Positions 1 to 8,518 of a DNA stretch of 64,000 nucleotides are shown piece by piece. Both the position numbers and the translations under genes were made by a program. How positions within the stretch are numbered: the stretch's first letter is position 1; every line of letters begins with the position of its first letter. The notes under the pieces are model-generated. The model worked only from the letters and a program-made list of their open reading frames with translations, had not been told where the DNA came from and did no database searches. The stretch is from Actinobacteria bacterium casp-actino5 (lineage in GTDB: Bacteria; Actinomycetota; Acidimicrobiia; Acidimicrobiales; Ilumatobacteraceae), in contig LFFE01000012.1 of NCBI GenBank assembly GCA_001510385.1, positions 1-64,000 on the forward strand, written 5' to 3'.

Positions 1-203
1 ACCTCGTCAGCATTATCGGCCAGTTTGATGCCACCAGCCTTACCGCGACCACCAACTTGCACCTGTGCTTTCACGACGACGGGATAGCCCGCAGCCTCAG
101 CCGCGGCGATCGCCTCATCGACAGTGTCAGCTTTGTCACCCGGGCTTACCGGGATGTCAAAGCGAGCAAAGTACTGCTTGCCTTGGTATTCGAACAGGTC
201 CAC
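1..203 (-). CDS. sucC: Succinyl-CoA synthetase beta subunit, 5' part (runs off window)
   Basis: The first 67 codons of the ADP/GDP-forming succinate-CoA ligase beta chain are present. It begins MDLFEYQGKQYFARFDIPV, the classic SucC ATP-grasp N-terminus, and continues with the KAQVQVGGRGKAGG nucleotide-binding stretch. The enzyme interconverts succinyl-CoA and succinate in the TCA cycle with SucD. The start is GTG at 203 and lies 4 bp after the stop of the upstream B12-binding gene, so the two are probably co-transcribed. The 3' part lies beyond position 1. Confidence 0.95.
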   Translation of the reverse strand, partial: MDLFEYQGKQYFARFDIPVSPGDKADTVDEAIAAAEAAGYPVVVKAQVQVGGRGKAGGIKLADNADE

Positions 204-207
204 TAGT

Positions 208-612
208 TCAGTCCTCTCGTTGATCGAGTGTTGACTCCAACCACGAACTAATCGCCTTCAGCGATGCTCCTGGCTGGAAGATTTCGGAAACGCCTTGATT
301 GCGCAACTCACGAGCGTCGGCGTCAGGAATAACCCCGCCGCCAAATACGAGTACCTCACCGAGATCTCGACTACGAAGTTCCTCCATCACCCTTGGAAAC
401 AGAGTGAGGTGGGCACCAGAGAGCAATGAGAGTCCGATCGCATCGGCATCTTCTTGCAACACCGTCTCAGCGATCTGCTCCGGTGTTTGGTGGAGGCCGG
501 TGTAGATGACTTCAAACCCATGGTCTCTCAAGGCGCGCGTGATTGTCTTTGCTCCGCGATCATGACCATCAAGGCCTGGTTTCGCAACAACGACTCGATA
601 AGGACGCTTCAC
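208..612 (-). CDS. Stand-alone cobalamin-binding domain protein (methylmalonyl-CoA mutase small-domain type)
   Basis: A 134-residue Rossmann-like B12-binding domain. Residues 12-18 (KPGLDGH, then DRG) carry the DxHxxG signature whose His replaces dimethylbenzimidazole as the lower cobalt ligand. The later GLSLLSGAH and GGGVIPDAD segments match the C-terminal domain of methylmalonyl-CoA mutase. Proteins of this size serve as the B12 subunit of two-part acyl-CoA mutases; the catalytic TIM-barrel subunit is not in the window. The start is GTG at 612. It is followed after 4 bp by sucC, which fits a propionate route in which the mutase product succinyl-CoA passes to succinyl-CoA synthetase. Confidence 0.85.
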   Translation of the reverse strand: MKRPYRVVVAKPGLDGHDRGAKTITRALRDHGFEVIYTGLHQTPEQIAETVLQEDADAIGLSLLSGAHLTLFPRVMEELRSRDLGEVLVFGGGVIPDADARELRNQGVSEIFQPGASLKAISSWLESTLDQRED

Positions 613-677
613 AAGAATCGAACCCTACTTTCATAACGACCCGACTCACTAACTCACGGACAAGGCAAACTAGAGAT

Positions 678-1169
678 GTGCAACTTCCGCAGTTCAGATC
701 TCCCCTTGCTCGGGCAGTGATACCTGTCGTTGGCGGCCTTGTTGTGCTCGCATGTATCGGCCTCTTCACTTGGGCGATGGCTGCGTATATCTCGTCTGGA
801 GAGGTCACTACCTCTGACCGTCTTGCACCAGATACTTGGCCTGTTGGCAATGTCGAATATCTGTCTGAGCTTGTCGAAACCGATGGCCCACTACTCTTCG
901 CTGAACTCGGATCAGCTGTCAACGATCGTTCAATCGTGATCGATCATCAGGGTTCGGATCCGCTCAATGGGTGGAGAGTGCGGTGGGCCTACCCGGCTGA
1001 TCGTGACTCAAGCTGCATCGTCACCCAAGAAGTAGGAACCGACACATTCATTGATTGCGACGGTCGAGCGGTCACTGTCGATGACCTCGCCATCCCAACC
1101 GAAGTTCGACCTGTCGTCGTTGATCGAGTTCTCCTCGAAATCGACCTTCGAGGAATCACAAGCGATTGA
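678..1169 (+). CDS. Conserved membrane-anchored protein of unknown function
   Basis: The likely start is GTG at 678 (VQLPQFRSPLARAV), giving 163 residues; the open frame extends further upstream but there it overlaps the divergent B12-binding gene. One hydrophobic segment lies at about residues 14-38, followed by an extracytoplasmic domain of about 120 residues. That domain contains one CIV and one IDCDG segment near the end, vaguely like a Rieske-fold protein that has lost its Cys/His cluster ligands; this resemblance is a guess. I do not recognise a family and assign no function. Confidence 0.6.
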   Translation: MQLPQFRSPLARAVIPVVGGLVVLACIGLFTWAMAAYISSGEVTTSDRLAPDTWPVGNVEYLSELVETDGPLLFAELGSAVNDRSIVIDHQGSDPLNGWRVRWAYPADRDSSCIVTQEVGTDTFIDCDGRAVTVDDLAIPTEVRPVVVDRVLLEIDLRGITSD

Positions 1170-1224
1170 TGAGCTCTAACGACGTAACGATTGGTGTCTT
1201 GTTGCGCAGTTGAGAACGAGGTCG

Positions 1225-1650
1225 CTACTGCGACATCGCGCCGATCAAGCGATCGGCAAATACCTCGGAGTGGTGTTCGATGTGATTGCGCTTAATTTGA
1301 AGGCCACCCACTACCTCTGCGCCGGTTTGGCCAACAGCGGTCGATAGCCGATCAAGGCTCTTGCCTGCGTCGAGAGCGTAAGTAAGGAAGCAAGCGGCCT
1401 TCTTGCCACGCATCACTGGCATGTTGGCAATATCAGCCGCAGCCCACGGAGCTTGGCCAACGAAGAACAGCCCGTGTGTCCATGTGCCAATGAGCACGAT
1501 GTCTGCTTCTTGAATGCTTGCGAGGTCAGGGCGACGAACACGCGAGAGACCGGTAATCGACCAACCCTCCTGCTGCAAGTTTGTCCCAATCATCTCGGCA
1601 GCACGCCAAGTATTTCCGGTGAGACTCTCAACTAATAATGCGGCCTTCAT
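1225..1650 (-). CDS. Flavodoxin-like protein
   Basis: A 141-residue flavodoxin fold. The N-terminus KAALLVESLTGNTWRAAE has the FMN phosphate-binding loop (ESLTGNT, analogous to T/S-x-T-G-x-T of flavodoxins), and the TWTHGLFFVGQAP stretch sits where the flavin ring loop is expected. It probably carries FMN and transfers electrons; the partner is unknown. ATG at 1650 is preferred over GTG at 1653. The start is 10 bp downstream of the pcrA stop, so the two form an operon. Confidence 0.75.
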   Translation of the reverse strand: MKAALLVESLTGNTWRAAEMIGTNLQQEGWSITGLSRVRRPDLASIQEADIVLIGTWTHGLFFVGQAPWAAADIANMPVMRGKKAACFLTYALDAGKSLDRLSTAVGQTGAEVVGGLQIKRNHIEHHSEVFADRLIGAMSQ

Positions 1651-1660
1651 CACGCTCTAT

Positions 1661-3955
1661 TCAACCAGATCGGCGGGTAAGCGGAGCGAAGGCAAGCGCA
1701 AGATGTTTGGTTCCAACGCCAGCGAAGTTCACAGTTGCCTCAGAGCGGTCGCCTGCGCCACTGATATCAATGATCACACCCTCACCAAATGCTGGGTGGG
1801 TGACATCGTCACCGATACGGAATCCGAGTTCGTGGGCGCCGGATTGCACAGGCCCGCCTCGAGAACTCATGGCGCTCTCGACAATTCGGTCGCGATGCTC
1901 ATCATTCTCATCACGATCAATGCTTCGTCGCCGATACGGCCGCGGCGAATCCGATGAGGACGATGAACGATAGGAACTTTGATAGCCCGCCGGGCGGCGA
2001 TCGCCGCGTACGTCGAGAAGAGCCTCTGGGATTTCGTCGAAAAAGCGGGATGGAGGGTTGTATTGGGTTGACCCGAACAACATTCGGCTCCATGAGTGTG
2101 ACATGAATAGGCGTTCCATTGCCCGCGTAATGCCGACGTATGCAAGACGTCGTTCTTCCTCCATCTCGTCAGGATCAGATAGCGCACGATGGTGAGGAAA
2201 GACGCCCTCTTCAACACCGACAAGGAACACATTCGGAAACTCAAGACCCTTTGCCGAGTGAAGCGTCATCAGCACAACGCGATCGTCATCAGCGAGATCG
2301 TCGGTGTCGGCGACGAGCGCAACCTGCTCCAGAAATTCGTCGAGCCGCGTGAATTCTCTCGCAGAACCTACGAGCTCACCCAAGTTTTCAATCCGGCCGT
2401 GTGCCTCAACGGTGTCTTCCTCTTCAAGTTCCGTGAGGTAGCCAGATGCCTCGAGAACGTGCTGTAGAAGTTCACCTGCGGTCAGCCCATCGTCACCTTC
2501 GTTGAGCAGTAACTCGCGCGCACCATCGATGACCTCACAAAAACTCTCAACCCCCCGCGCCGCACGACCGCTCACACCAGCCTCGCTTGCGCGTCTTGCC
2601 GCATCAAGAAATGAAAGACCCTCTTGGGACGCAAATTCGTCAATGCGCGCGACGCTCGTATCACCGACACCACGCTTTGGAACGTTGAGCACCCGCTTCA
2701 CACTCACTTCATCAGCGGGGTTCGCGACAACCCGCAGGTATGCCAGTGCATCGCGAACTTCGCGACGATCATAGAACTTGGTCCCACCGACCACTTGGTA
2801 AGGAACGCCGAGTCGCATAAATGATTCTTCGATCACGCGACTCTGAGCGTTTGTTCGATAGAGCACTGCCGTATCGCTAAACATCGCTCCAGTTTCACGG
2901 GTGAGCTGGAGCGCAGTTGACGCTACGAATGTTGCTTCATCACCCTCATCACTGGCGTAGTAACGAATGATCCGATCGCCCGAATTGCCATCTGTCCAGA
3001 GATGCTTCGGCTGACGGCCTGGATTATTCACAATGACAGCATTTGCTGCGTCAAGGATCGTTTGCGTAGACCGATAGTTCTGATCGAGCACGATGGTGGT
3101 GACATCGGCGAAGGCGTCTTCAAATTGGATGATGTTGCGAAGGTCGGCTCCGCGGAATCGGTACACACTCTGGTCGCTGTCACCAACGACACACACATTG
3201 TGTGCCCCAGCCGGATCGGTTGCACCACCGAGCGCGAGGACGATCTCGTTCTGAGCCATGTTGGTGTCTTGATATTCATCCACCAGTAAATGGCGGAACC
3301 TCCCTCGGTACTCGTCGAGCACATCTGGACATTCACTGAGAAGCCTTACGATAAGTGTGAGGAGATCATCGAAATCGGCAGCACCAGCACGTTCAAGCCG
3401 AGTTTGGTATTCGCCATAGATCTCAGCGTGTCGACGAGCAAAGATGTCATCAGCCGTAGCAATTGCAGTTGCTGGGTCAATCAGTTCGTTCTTGTACAAC
3501 GAGATGTGACCATGTACCGCCCGTGAGTTAAATCGTTTTGGATCAAGACCCATATCTCGAACGACATACCCAGTAAGACGAACAGCATCGCCTTGGTCAT
3601 AAATCGAAAATGTCCGGGGTAGACCAACACGCTCCGCATGAACTCGGAGGATTCGAACGCACGCCGAGTGGAAAGTGCTCACCCACATGCTTTTTACGAC
3701 CGGGCCGACGAGGTCGGCAACCCGGTCGCGCATTTCTCGAGCTGCCTTATTTGTGAAGGTGATCGCAAGAATTTGAGAGGGATGCACGCCGGTGTGAATG
3801 AGGTGTGCGATTCGATGGGTGAGTACCCGGGTCTTGCCTGAACCAGCCCCTGCAACCACAAGAAGTGGGCCCTCAGGGTGGATGACTGCATCGTATTGAG
3901 CCGGGTTGAGGCCGTCGAGGAATGGGCTTGTCGAGAAAAGCGAGGGGTCAGACAT
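1661..3955 (-). CDS. pcrA: ATP-dependent DNA helicase, UvrD/PcrA family
   Basis: A superfamily 1A 3'-5' helicase of 764 residues, the usual length of PcrA/UvrD. Walker A AGAGSGKT is at residues 35-42, followed by the TFTNKAAREM motif Ia region, the DEYQDTN Walker B/motif II, the GDSDQSVYRFRGA motif III, and the C-terminal LMTLHSAKGLEF and YVGITRA motifs. It unwinds DNA in excision repair and at stalled replication forks. ATG at 3955 (MSDPSLF) was chosen over an in-frame start ten codons upstream because homologs begin near the LNPAQYDAV segment. The flavodoxin gene follows 10 bp after it. Confidence 0.95.
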   Translation of the reverse strand: MSDPSLFSTSPFLDGLNPAQYDAVIHPEGPLLVVAGAGSGKTRVLTHRIAHLIHTGVHPSQILAITFTNKAAREMRDRVADLVGPVVKSMWVSTFHSACVRILRVHAERVGLPRTFSIYDQGDAVRLTGYVVRDMGLDPKRFNSRAVHGHISLYKNELIDPATAIATADDIFARRHAEIYGEYQTRLERAGAADFDDLLTLIVRLLSECPDVLDEYRGRFRHLLVDEYQDTNMAQNEIVLALGGATDPAGAHNVCVVGDSDQSVYRFRGADLRNIIQFEDAFADVTTIVLDQNYRSTQTILDAANAVIVNNPGRQPKHLWTDGNSGDRIIRYYASDEGDEATFVASTALQLTRETGAMFSDTAVLYRTNAQSRVIEESFMRLGVPYQVVGGTKFYDRREVRDALAYLRVVANPADEVSVKRVLNVPKRGVGDTSVARIDEFASQEGLSFLDAARRASEAGVSGRAARGVESFCEVIDGARELLLNEGDDGLTAGELLQHVLEASGYLTELEEEDTVEAHGRIENLGELVGSAREFTRLDEFLEQVALVADTDDLADDDRVVLMTLHSAKGLEFPNVFLVGVEEGVFPHHRALSDPDEMEEERRLAYVGITRAMERLFMSHSWSRMLFGSTQYNPPSRFFDEIPEALLDVRGDRRPAGYQSSYRSSSSSDSPRPYRRRSIDRDENDEHRDRIVESAMSSRGGPVQSGAHELGFRIGDDVTHPAFGEGVIIDISGAGDRSEATVNFAGVGTKHLALAFAPLTRRSG

Positions 3956-4037
3956 GTGAGAACAAGTGTACGGGTCGAGTGTCACAGGCTTTGAACCTCA
4001 GCCCCACAACATCACAGAAGTGCCGTAACACGCGACA

Positions 4038-4068
4038 GTGGGTGCACCCGCATTGCGGGTGCACCCAC
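4038..4068. terminator. Perfect 14-bp inverted repeat between exported-protein gene and pcrA
   Basis: GTGGGTGCACCCGC, a 3-nt ATT loop, then GCGGGTGCACCCAC: a perfect 14-bp stem. It sits about 135 bp beyond the stop of the minus-strand gene that ends at 4204, and before pcrA, so a terminator is the simplest reading. Neither side has a clear U-run, so Rho-dependent termination or an operator role is possible. The rest of 3956-4203 shows nothing else. Confidence 0.55.
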
Positions 4069-4203
4069 GTGTTTCTGAGTACTGACCTGCCGGGGGGTGA
4101 CAGATCAACTCGTGATCAGGCGTCTAAGTTCAACAAGTTGCTGCGATTTGATCCGTCGGTCACGCCGCACTCGGTTGCTAGACCATCGTCGAGATAGTCA
4201 TCG

Positions 4204-5052
4204 TCAGAGTGATCGTGGCGGAAGACGGTGGCCCACGCCGCCGTGGCCCTTGCCACCGTGACCCCGGCCGCCATCGAAGGCAACTGAGGGAACCGTATTG
4301 AGCCGTTCAGTGATCATTGCCTCAGCATCGGCCAGCTTTTCGTCGGCCTCTTCCTGGGTCAACGAACCGTCTGCAACGTGCTCTGCAAGATGTGTTGCTC
4401 GTTCATCAACAAGAGCGCTCACGATGTCATTCACATCGACACCATTTTCAGATGCAACATCGGCTACCGTCTGACCCGCTGCAAATGCTTCACGAAGGGT
4501 TGCTGCATCAACACCAAGCATGTCGAGCACTGTTGCCGACAATTGGGCTCCACGTCGGAACCCGTGGCCTCGATCACCCATCTTTGGAACATCATTCACC
4601 CGCTCAGAGATCATCGCTTCGGCATTTGCAAGCTTGTCAGCCGCCTCGTTTACGGTAAGAGAACCATCAGCAACATGCTCATCAAGGCGGGATTCAACCT
4701 CTGCGACAAGGGCATCGACGACCGTTTCAAGTTCAATGCCTTGTTCTGCTGCGACATCAGCAATCGACTTACCGGCAGCAAACTCTCCACGAAGTGTTTC
4801 AACGTCCACACCGAGCACTTCAGCCAAGGTTTCTGGCGATGCCATCTTGCCTCGCCCTCCCTTGTGAGCGCCGTGGTGCGCATGAGTACCGTCGGCATCG
4901 CGGTCAACAGTTGATGCAGACAACACTTCAGCTGAGGACTTGCTGCTGTCATCTGCAGCACTCGTCAAACCTGGAACACCAAGGATGAGGCCTGCGCCAG
5001 TACCGGCGATTGCTCCCGCGGAGAGCGCTGCGAACATTGCTTTCTTTTTCAT
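4204..5052 (-). CDS. Exported protein with two tandem about 85-residue repeats and a Gly/His-rich tail
   Basis: A 282-residue precursor. MKKK plus a hydrophobic stretch to about residue 33 (ending LTSAADD) forms a signal peptide. Two copies of a helical repeat follow, at about 74-155 and 171-250. Each runs LGVD-TLR-FAAG-ADVA-G-V-ALV, then EHVADGSLT, EA-KLA-AEAMI-ER and N-VP. The linker (HAHHGAHKGGRGK) and the C-terminus (GRGHGGKGHGG) are His/Gly rich. The start has a GAAAGAAG ribosome site. It lies 116 bp downstream of the two-component genes on the same strand, so it may be their target or a periplasmic accessory sensor. Function unknown; metal binding through the His tail is only a hypothesis. 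Confidence 0.8.
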   Translation of the reverse strand: MKKKAMFAALSAGAIAGTGAGLILGVPGLTSAADDSSKSSAEVLSASTVDRDADGTHAHHGAHKGGRGKMASPETLAEVLGVDVETLRGEFAAGKSIADVAAEQGIELETVVDALVAEVESRLDEHVADGSLTVNEAADKLANAEAMISERVNDVPKMGDRGHGFRRGAQLSATVLDMLGVDAATLREAFAAGQTVADVASENGVDVNDIVSALVDERATHLAEHVADGSLTQEEADEKLADAEAMITERLNTVPSVAFDGGRGHGGKGHGGVGHRLPPRSL

Positions 5053-5168
5053 CTGCTACTTCTTTCTCTTTCAGAAACGGGGGTTCTGCTTCTGTGAGTG
5101 CACATCTTCGGTGAGTACTTCAAGAAGTCTGCATGACGGAGGTAAGGACAGTGTGAGAACTTTTCCAC

Positions 5169-6497
5169 CTACACCAATGGGGGTTCCCACGCTGAGACGA
5201 TTGGCAACGCCAGCCCGACAATTGCTCCTCCCCCAACGCGATGTTCGACAAATACATCGCCACCATGTTGACGGGCGGTTGTCGCCACCATTGACAAGCC
5301 AAGACCTGAACCAGGAAGCGTCCGAGCCGTCGCCGAGCGATGGAACCGCTCGAACACCAATTCGTGATCGGCATCGAGAATTCCTGGGCCGCGATCAAGT
5401 ACCGAAATCCGTCCCTTCACAATCACGACCTCAATAGGCCCACCGGTCTCATCAAATTTCACCGCGTTTTCCAACAGGTTCGAGATTGCGCGCTCAAGTT
5501 GACCTCGACGAATGAGCACCTCAGAGTCATCTGACTGAACCCGTACCTCCCGGCCCGATCTCCGCTGTGAACGCTCTGCGGCAATGTCAGCGACGTCGCG
5601 TATGCGCACCCTCTCCGGTTCAGAGTCATCGGCTTCCCCGCTCGCAACTTGAACAACTTCGTTAACGAGGGAGGTGAGTTCAGCCGCTTCATCTCGCATT
5701 GACCCAATAATGTCTGCGCGTTCGTCGGCCGGCAGGTCGGGGTAACGACTCAACGTATCGAGGCCAGTACGGATCGCTGTCACCGGCGTCCTGAGTTCAT
5801 GGCCCGCGTCCTCGATGAGACGCCGCTGATCTGCTCGGGACCGAGCGAGAGCCCCAATCATGCGGTGGAAGGCCGTCGACAGACGACCAACCTCATCGCG
5901 ACGACTTGTTGCCTCGTTATCACCAAGTTCGAGACGACCTGATAATTCGATCTCAGAGGCTGCGTCGGTTAACGACCTCAACGGGCGGGTGATGCGACCG
6001 GCAGTGAGTGCCCCAAGGAGACCAGCCACCACAGTCACCACAGCCATCAACATCAATGTTCGTAAACGGAGACTCTCGAGCACCGAATTTGTTTCAGCAA
6101 GTGGTCGGCCGATCTGAAAGATGCCATCTTCAAAACCGATTGATCGGATGCGGTACTCAGAGCGACCGAGACGAGCCGATCTGAAATCTGTCGAACCTGG
6201 GCGCCCGATCAACTCGAGCTCCTCACGGTTCGGCTTCATTTGATGCGGAAAGTTTGTGCGGACGACGGAACCATCTGCCAGCACCGCCTGCACGACAAAC
6301 CCGTCGAACGGACCAGACTCAAACAGCCGCTCATCAAACCGGCGAGCAGTGACGACAACAGTTGCGTCGACCAATGAATCATCAACCGCTTCGAGAAGTC
6401 GCGACGCCGTTGTTCGATATGAGATTGCGCCAACAGCAATCGTTGCTGTCGCCGCAAGAACTGCCATGAGCAGCGCAATGCGAATGCGAAGGCTCAT
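5169..6497 (-). CDS. Sensor histidine kinase
   Basis: A 442-residue membrane kinase. TM1 at about 7-27 and TM2 at about 146-166 flank a periplasmic domain of about 115 residues; HAMP follows at 167-220. The phospho-acceptor is His233 in EDAGHELRTPVTA, with the N box NLLENAVKFD and G boxes DRGPGI and GSGLGLSMV. The layout matches the MprB/PrrB class of actinobacterial kinases. The start ATG overlaps the response regulator stop (ATGA), so translation is coupled. Its output is probably the OmpR-type regulator immediately upstream; the stimulus is unknown. Confidence 0.92.
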   Translation of the reverse strand: MSLRIRIALLMAVLAATATIAVGAISYRTTASRLLEAVDDSLVDATVVVTARRFDERLFESGPFDGFVVQAVLADGSVVRTNFPHQMKPNREELELIGRPGSTDFRSARLGRSEYRIRSIGFEDGIFQIGRPLAETNSVLESLRLRTLMLMAVVTVVAGLLGALTAGRITRPLRSLTDAASEIELSGRLELGDNEATSRRDEVGRLSTAFHRMIGALARSRADQRRLIEDAGHELRTPVTAIRTGLDTLSRYPDLPADERADIIGSMRDEAAELTSLVNEVVQVASGEADDSEPERVRIRDVADIAAERSQRRSGREVRVQSDDSEVLIRRGQLERAISNLLENAVKFDETGGPIEVVIVKGRISVLDRGPGILDADHELVFERFHRSATARTLPGSGLGLSMVATTARQHGGDVFVEHRVGGGAIVGLALPIVSAWEPPLV

Positions 6498-7213
6498 TGT
6501 TCAATCCGTGCTGAGTATCCGACACCGCGGACCGTATGAATCAAACGCGCACCACCTTCATCTTCAGTTTTACGACGCAGATAACCGATGTAGACAGCCA
6601 GATTCTTTGAATCTGGACCGAAGTCGTAATTCCAGATCCGCTCGTAAATCGTTGAATGATCGAGCACGATGCCAGTATTTCGAACGAGTAGCTCAAGCAA
6701 ATCAAATTCTGTTTTTGATAGCTCGAGCTCACGATTCCCGCGTCGAGCCCGCCGGCCCGCCGGCTCAATCACCAAATCATCGAGCACCAGCGGCTCGGCA
6801 TCATTCTGCTCTTCAACCTCAGTCGACATACGGCGAACAAGCGCCCGAAGACGAGCGAACAGTTCGCCAAGATCAAACGGTTTTAACACGTAATCATCGG
6901 CGCCAGCGTCAAGCCCAGCGATGCGATCACTGGGCTCGGTTCGTGCGGTCAGCATGAGAATCGGAAGACGATTGCCCTCAGAGCGAAGGACCCGGCACAC
7001 CGTCAAGCCATCAACTGCAGGCATTGACACATCAAGAATGACGATGTCGGGAAGCACACCGTTTCCGGCACCAGTCCGGAGGTGCTCAAGCGCCTTTGCA
7101 CCGTCGGTAACAGCATCAACCTCGTAGCCTTCGAGGGTCATTGCGCGTGTCAAAGATTCGCGAACTGCACGGTCATCTTCGGCCAGCAGCACCCGTAATC
7201 TCCCATCAGTCAT
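6494..7213 (-). CDS. OmpR/PhoB-family response regulator
   Basis: 239 residues from ATG at 7213 (MTDGRLRVLLAEDD). The receiver domain has the acidic pair D13/D14, phospho-acceptor D61 in ILDVSMP, and K111 in VLKPFD. A winged-helix DNA-binding domain follows (LSKTEFDLLELL, then IYIGYLRRK-like and TVRGVGY). Close to MprA/PrrA regulators. It is translationally coupled to the kinase and lies divergent from the CLC gene, 39 bp from that start, so it could control both. An in-frame start ten codons upstream was rejected as it would run into the divergent promoter region. Confidence 0.93.
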   Translation of the reverse strand: MTDGRLRVLLAEDDRAVRESLTRAMTLEGYEVDAVTDGAKALEHLRTGAGNGVLPDIVILDVSMPAVDGLTVCRVLRSEGNRLPILMLTARTEPSDRIAGLDAGADDYVLKPFDLGELFARLRALVRRMSTEVEEQNDAEPLVLDDLVIEPAGRRARRGNRELELSKTEFDLLELLVRNTGIVLDHSTIYERIWNYDFGPDSKNLAVYIGYLRRKTEDEGGARLIHTVRGVGYSARIEQ

Positions 7214-7252
7214 GCATTGAGTACACCAGAATGCGGTAAGCATCTGGTGAGA

Positions 7253-8518
7253 ATGTCGTCCAAAATGTCAAAAAATGCTCTGAACTCCACGCCTGCACGC
7301 GCGCTGCGATGGCTCGCAAGAACTGGCCGCTGGGTCGTGCTGGGCGCAATTTCTGGACTTCTCGCAGGCATTGCCTCATTCATCTTCCTTGAGGGCCTTG
7401 ACCGAGTAACGGCATTTCGGACTGACAGGTCGTGGCTGCTCTACCTTCTTCCAGTTGCTGGGTTGATCATCGGGCTCTCGAACCATCGGCTAGCAGGACG
7501 CTCCTCAGAAGGAAATTCACTTCTGCTGGCCGAGATTCACTCTCCAACGCAATGGGTGCCAAGACGGATGGCGCCACTCGTCCTTCTTGGCACGTGGTGG
7601 ACCCATGTATTTGGAGGATCAGCCGGCAGAGAGGGAACCGCCCTACAGATGTCGGGCAGCCTCAGCGATGGTGTGAGTCGCATGCTGCGGCTCAATGCTG
7701 CTGACAGGTCGTTGATGTTGACGGCCGCTCTCGCTGGAGGTTTTGGCTCTGTCTTTGGCGTCCCACTTGCCGGGGTGATCTTCGCGCTCGAAGTTCCTAC
7801 CGTTGGGAGACTCCGGTACCGAGCCCTTGTTCCCGCTGTCGCGTCATCATTCATTGGTGACGCAACGGTGACATGGCTCGGCCATCACCATCAGACTCGA
7901 CCTACCGTCAATCTGTCACTCTCAGCTTCTACTATCGGAACACTCATCGTGGTTGGAGTTGCCTGCGGAATGGCCGCACGAGTCTTCGTTTCAGCAACCG
8001 ACGTAATCCGGAGCGTTGGAACCCGCTACGTCACCTCACCGATCATGCGACCGGTCCTCGGTGGAATTGCGGTAGTCGCACTCGCTGTCCTGTTCGGTCG
8101 CGACTACCTCGGCCTTTCACTTCCTCTTCTCGACTCGGCTCTTTCGGGAACCTCAATTGCAATCTCTGTCTTTGCGCTCAAATTGTTGTTCACTGCGGTG
8201 ACAATCGGAACCGGTTTTCTCGGCGGTGAGGTCACTCCGTTATTTGTGATCGGCGCAACCCTCGGCGCATCGGTTGGAGAACTCGTCGGCTTACCGATTG
8301 GCGTAGCTGCAGCGATCGGAATGGTCGCAACTTTTGGCGCAGCGGCTAACACCCCAATCGCATGCACCGTCATGGGACTTGAACTATTCAGCGCAGCCGC
8401 AGTAACCCCAATCGCAATCGGGTGTATCACCGCATGGATTGCTTCGGGAACTGGAACCATTTATACAACGCAGCAAAACTCGCTACGTCGCTCGTCAACT
8501 CGCCTTCAAGACTCGTAA
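7253..8518 (+). CDS. CLC-family anion transporter, fluoride (CLC-F)-like
   Basis: A 421-residue polytopic CLC protein with about ten hydrophobic helices. The signature loops are visible: EGNSLLLAEIH where chloride CLCs have GSGIP, GREGTALQMSG where they have GxEGP, and GTGFLGGEVTPLF for the GxFxP loop. Asn in the first loop and Thr instead of Pro in the second are features known from fluoride-exporting CLC-F antiporters, so fluoride export is inferred rather than shown. The start could be ATG 7253 or 7265. No fluoride riboswitch was recognised in the short leader. The 3' end overlaps the convergent P450 gene by 24 bp. Confidence 0.82.
   Translation: MSSKMSKNALNSTPARALRWLARTGRWVVLGAISGLLAGIASFIFLEGLDRVTAFRTDRSWLLYLLPVAGLIIGLSNHRLAGRSSEGNSLLLAEIHSPTQWVPRRMAPLVLLGTWWTHVFGGSAGREGTALQMSGSLSDGVSRMLRLNAADRSLMLTAALAGGFGSVFGVPLAGVIFALEVPTVGRLRYRALVPAVASSFIGDATVTWLGHHHQTRPTVNLSLSASTIGTLIVVGVACGMAARVFVSATDVIRSVGTRYVTSPIMRPVLGGIAVVALAVLFGRDYLGLSLPLLDSALSGTSIAISVFALKLLFTAVTIGTGFLGGEVTPLFVIGATLGASVGELVGLPIGVAAAIGMVATFGAAANTPIACTVMGLELFSAAAVTPIAIGCITAWIASGTGTIYTTQQNSLRRSSTRLQDS

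Noticed and set aside
543-677. N-terminal extension of the membrane-anchored protein gene
   Set aside because: It overlaps the divergent B12-binding gene and adds no signal; GTG 678 puts the membrane helix near the N-terminus.
7214-7252. Possible fluoride riboswitch upstream of the CLC gene
   Set aside because: The gap is about 39 bp, too short for the element, and no matching structure was seen.
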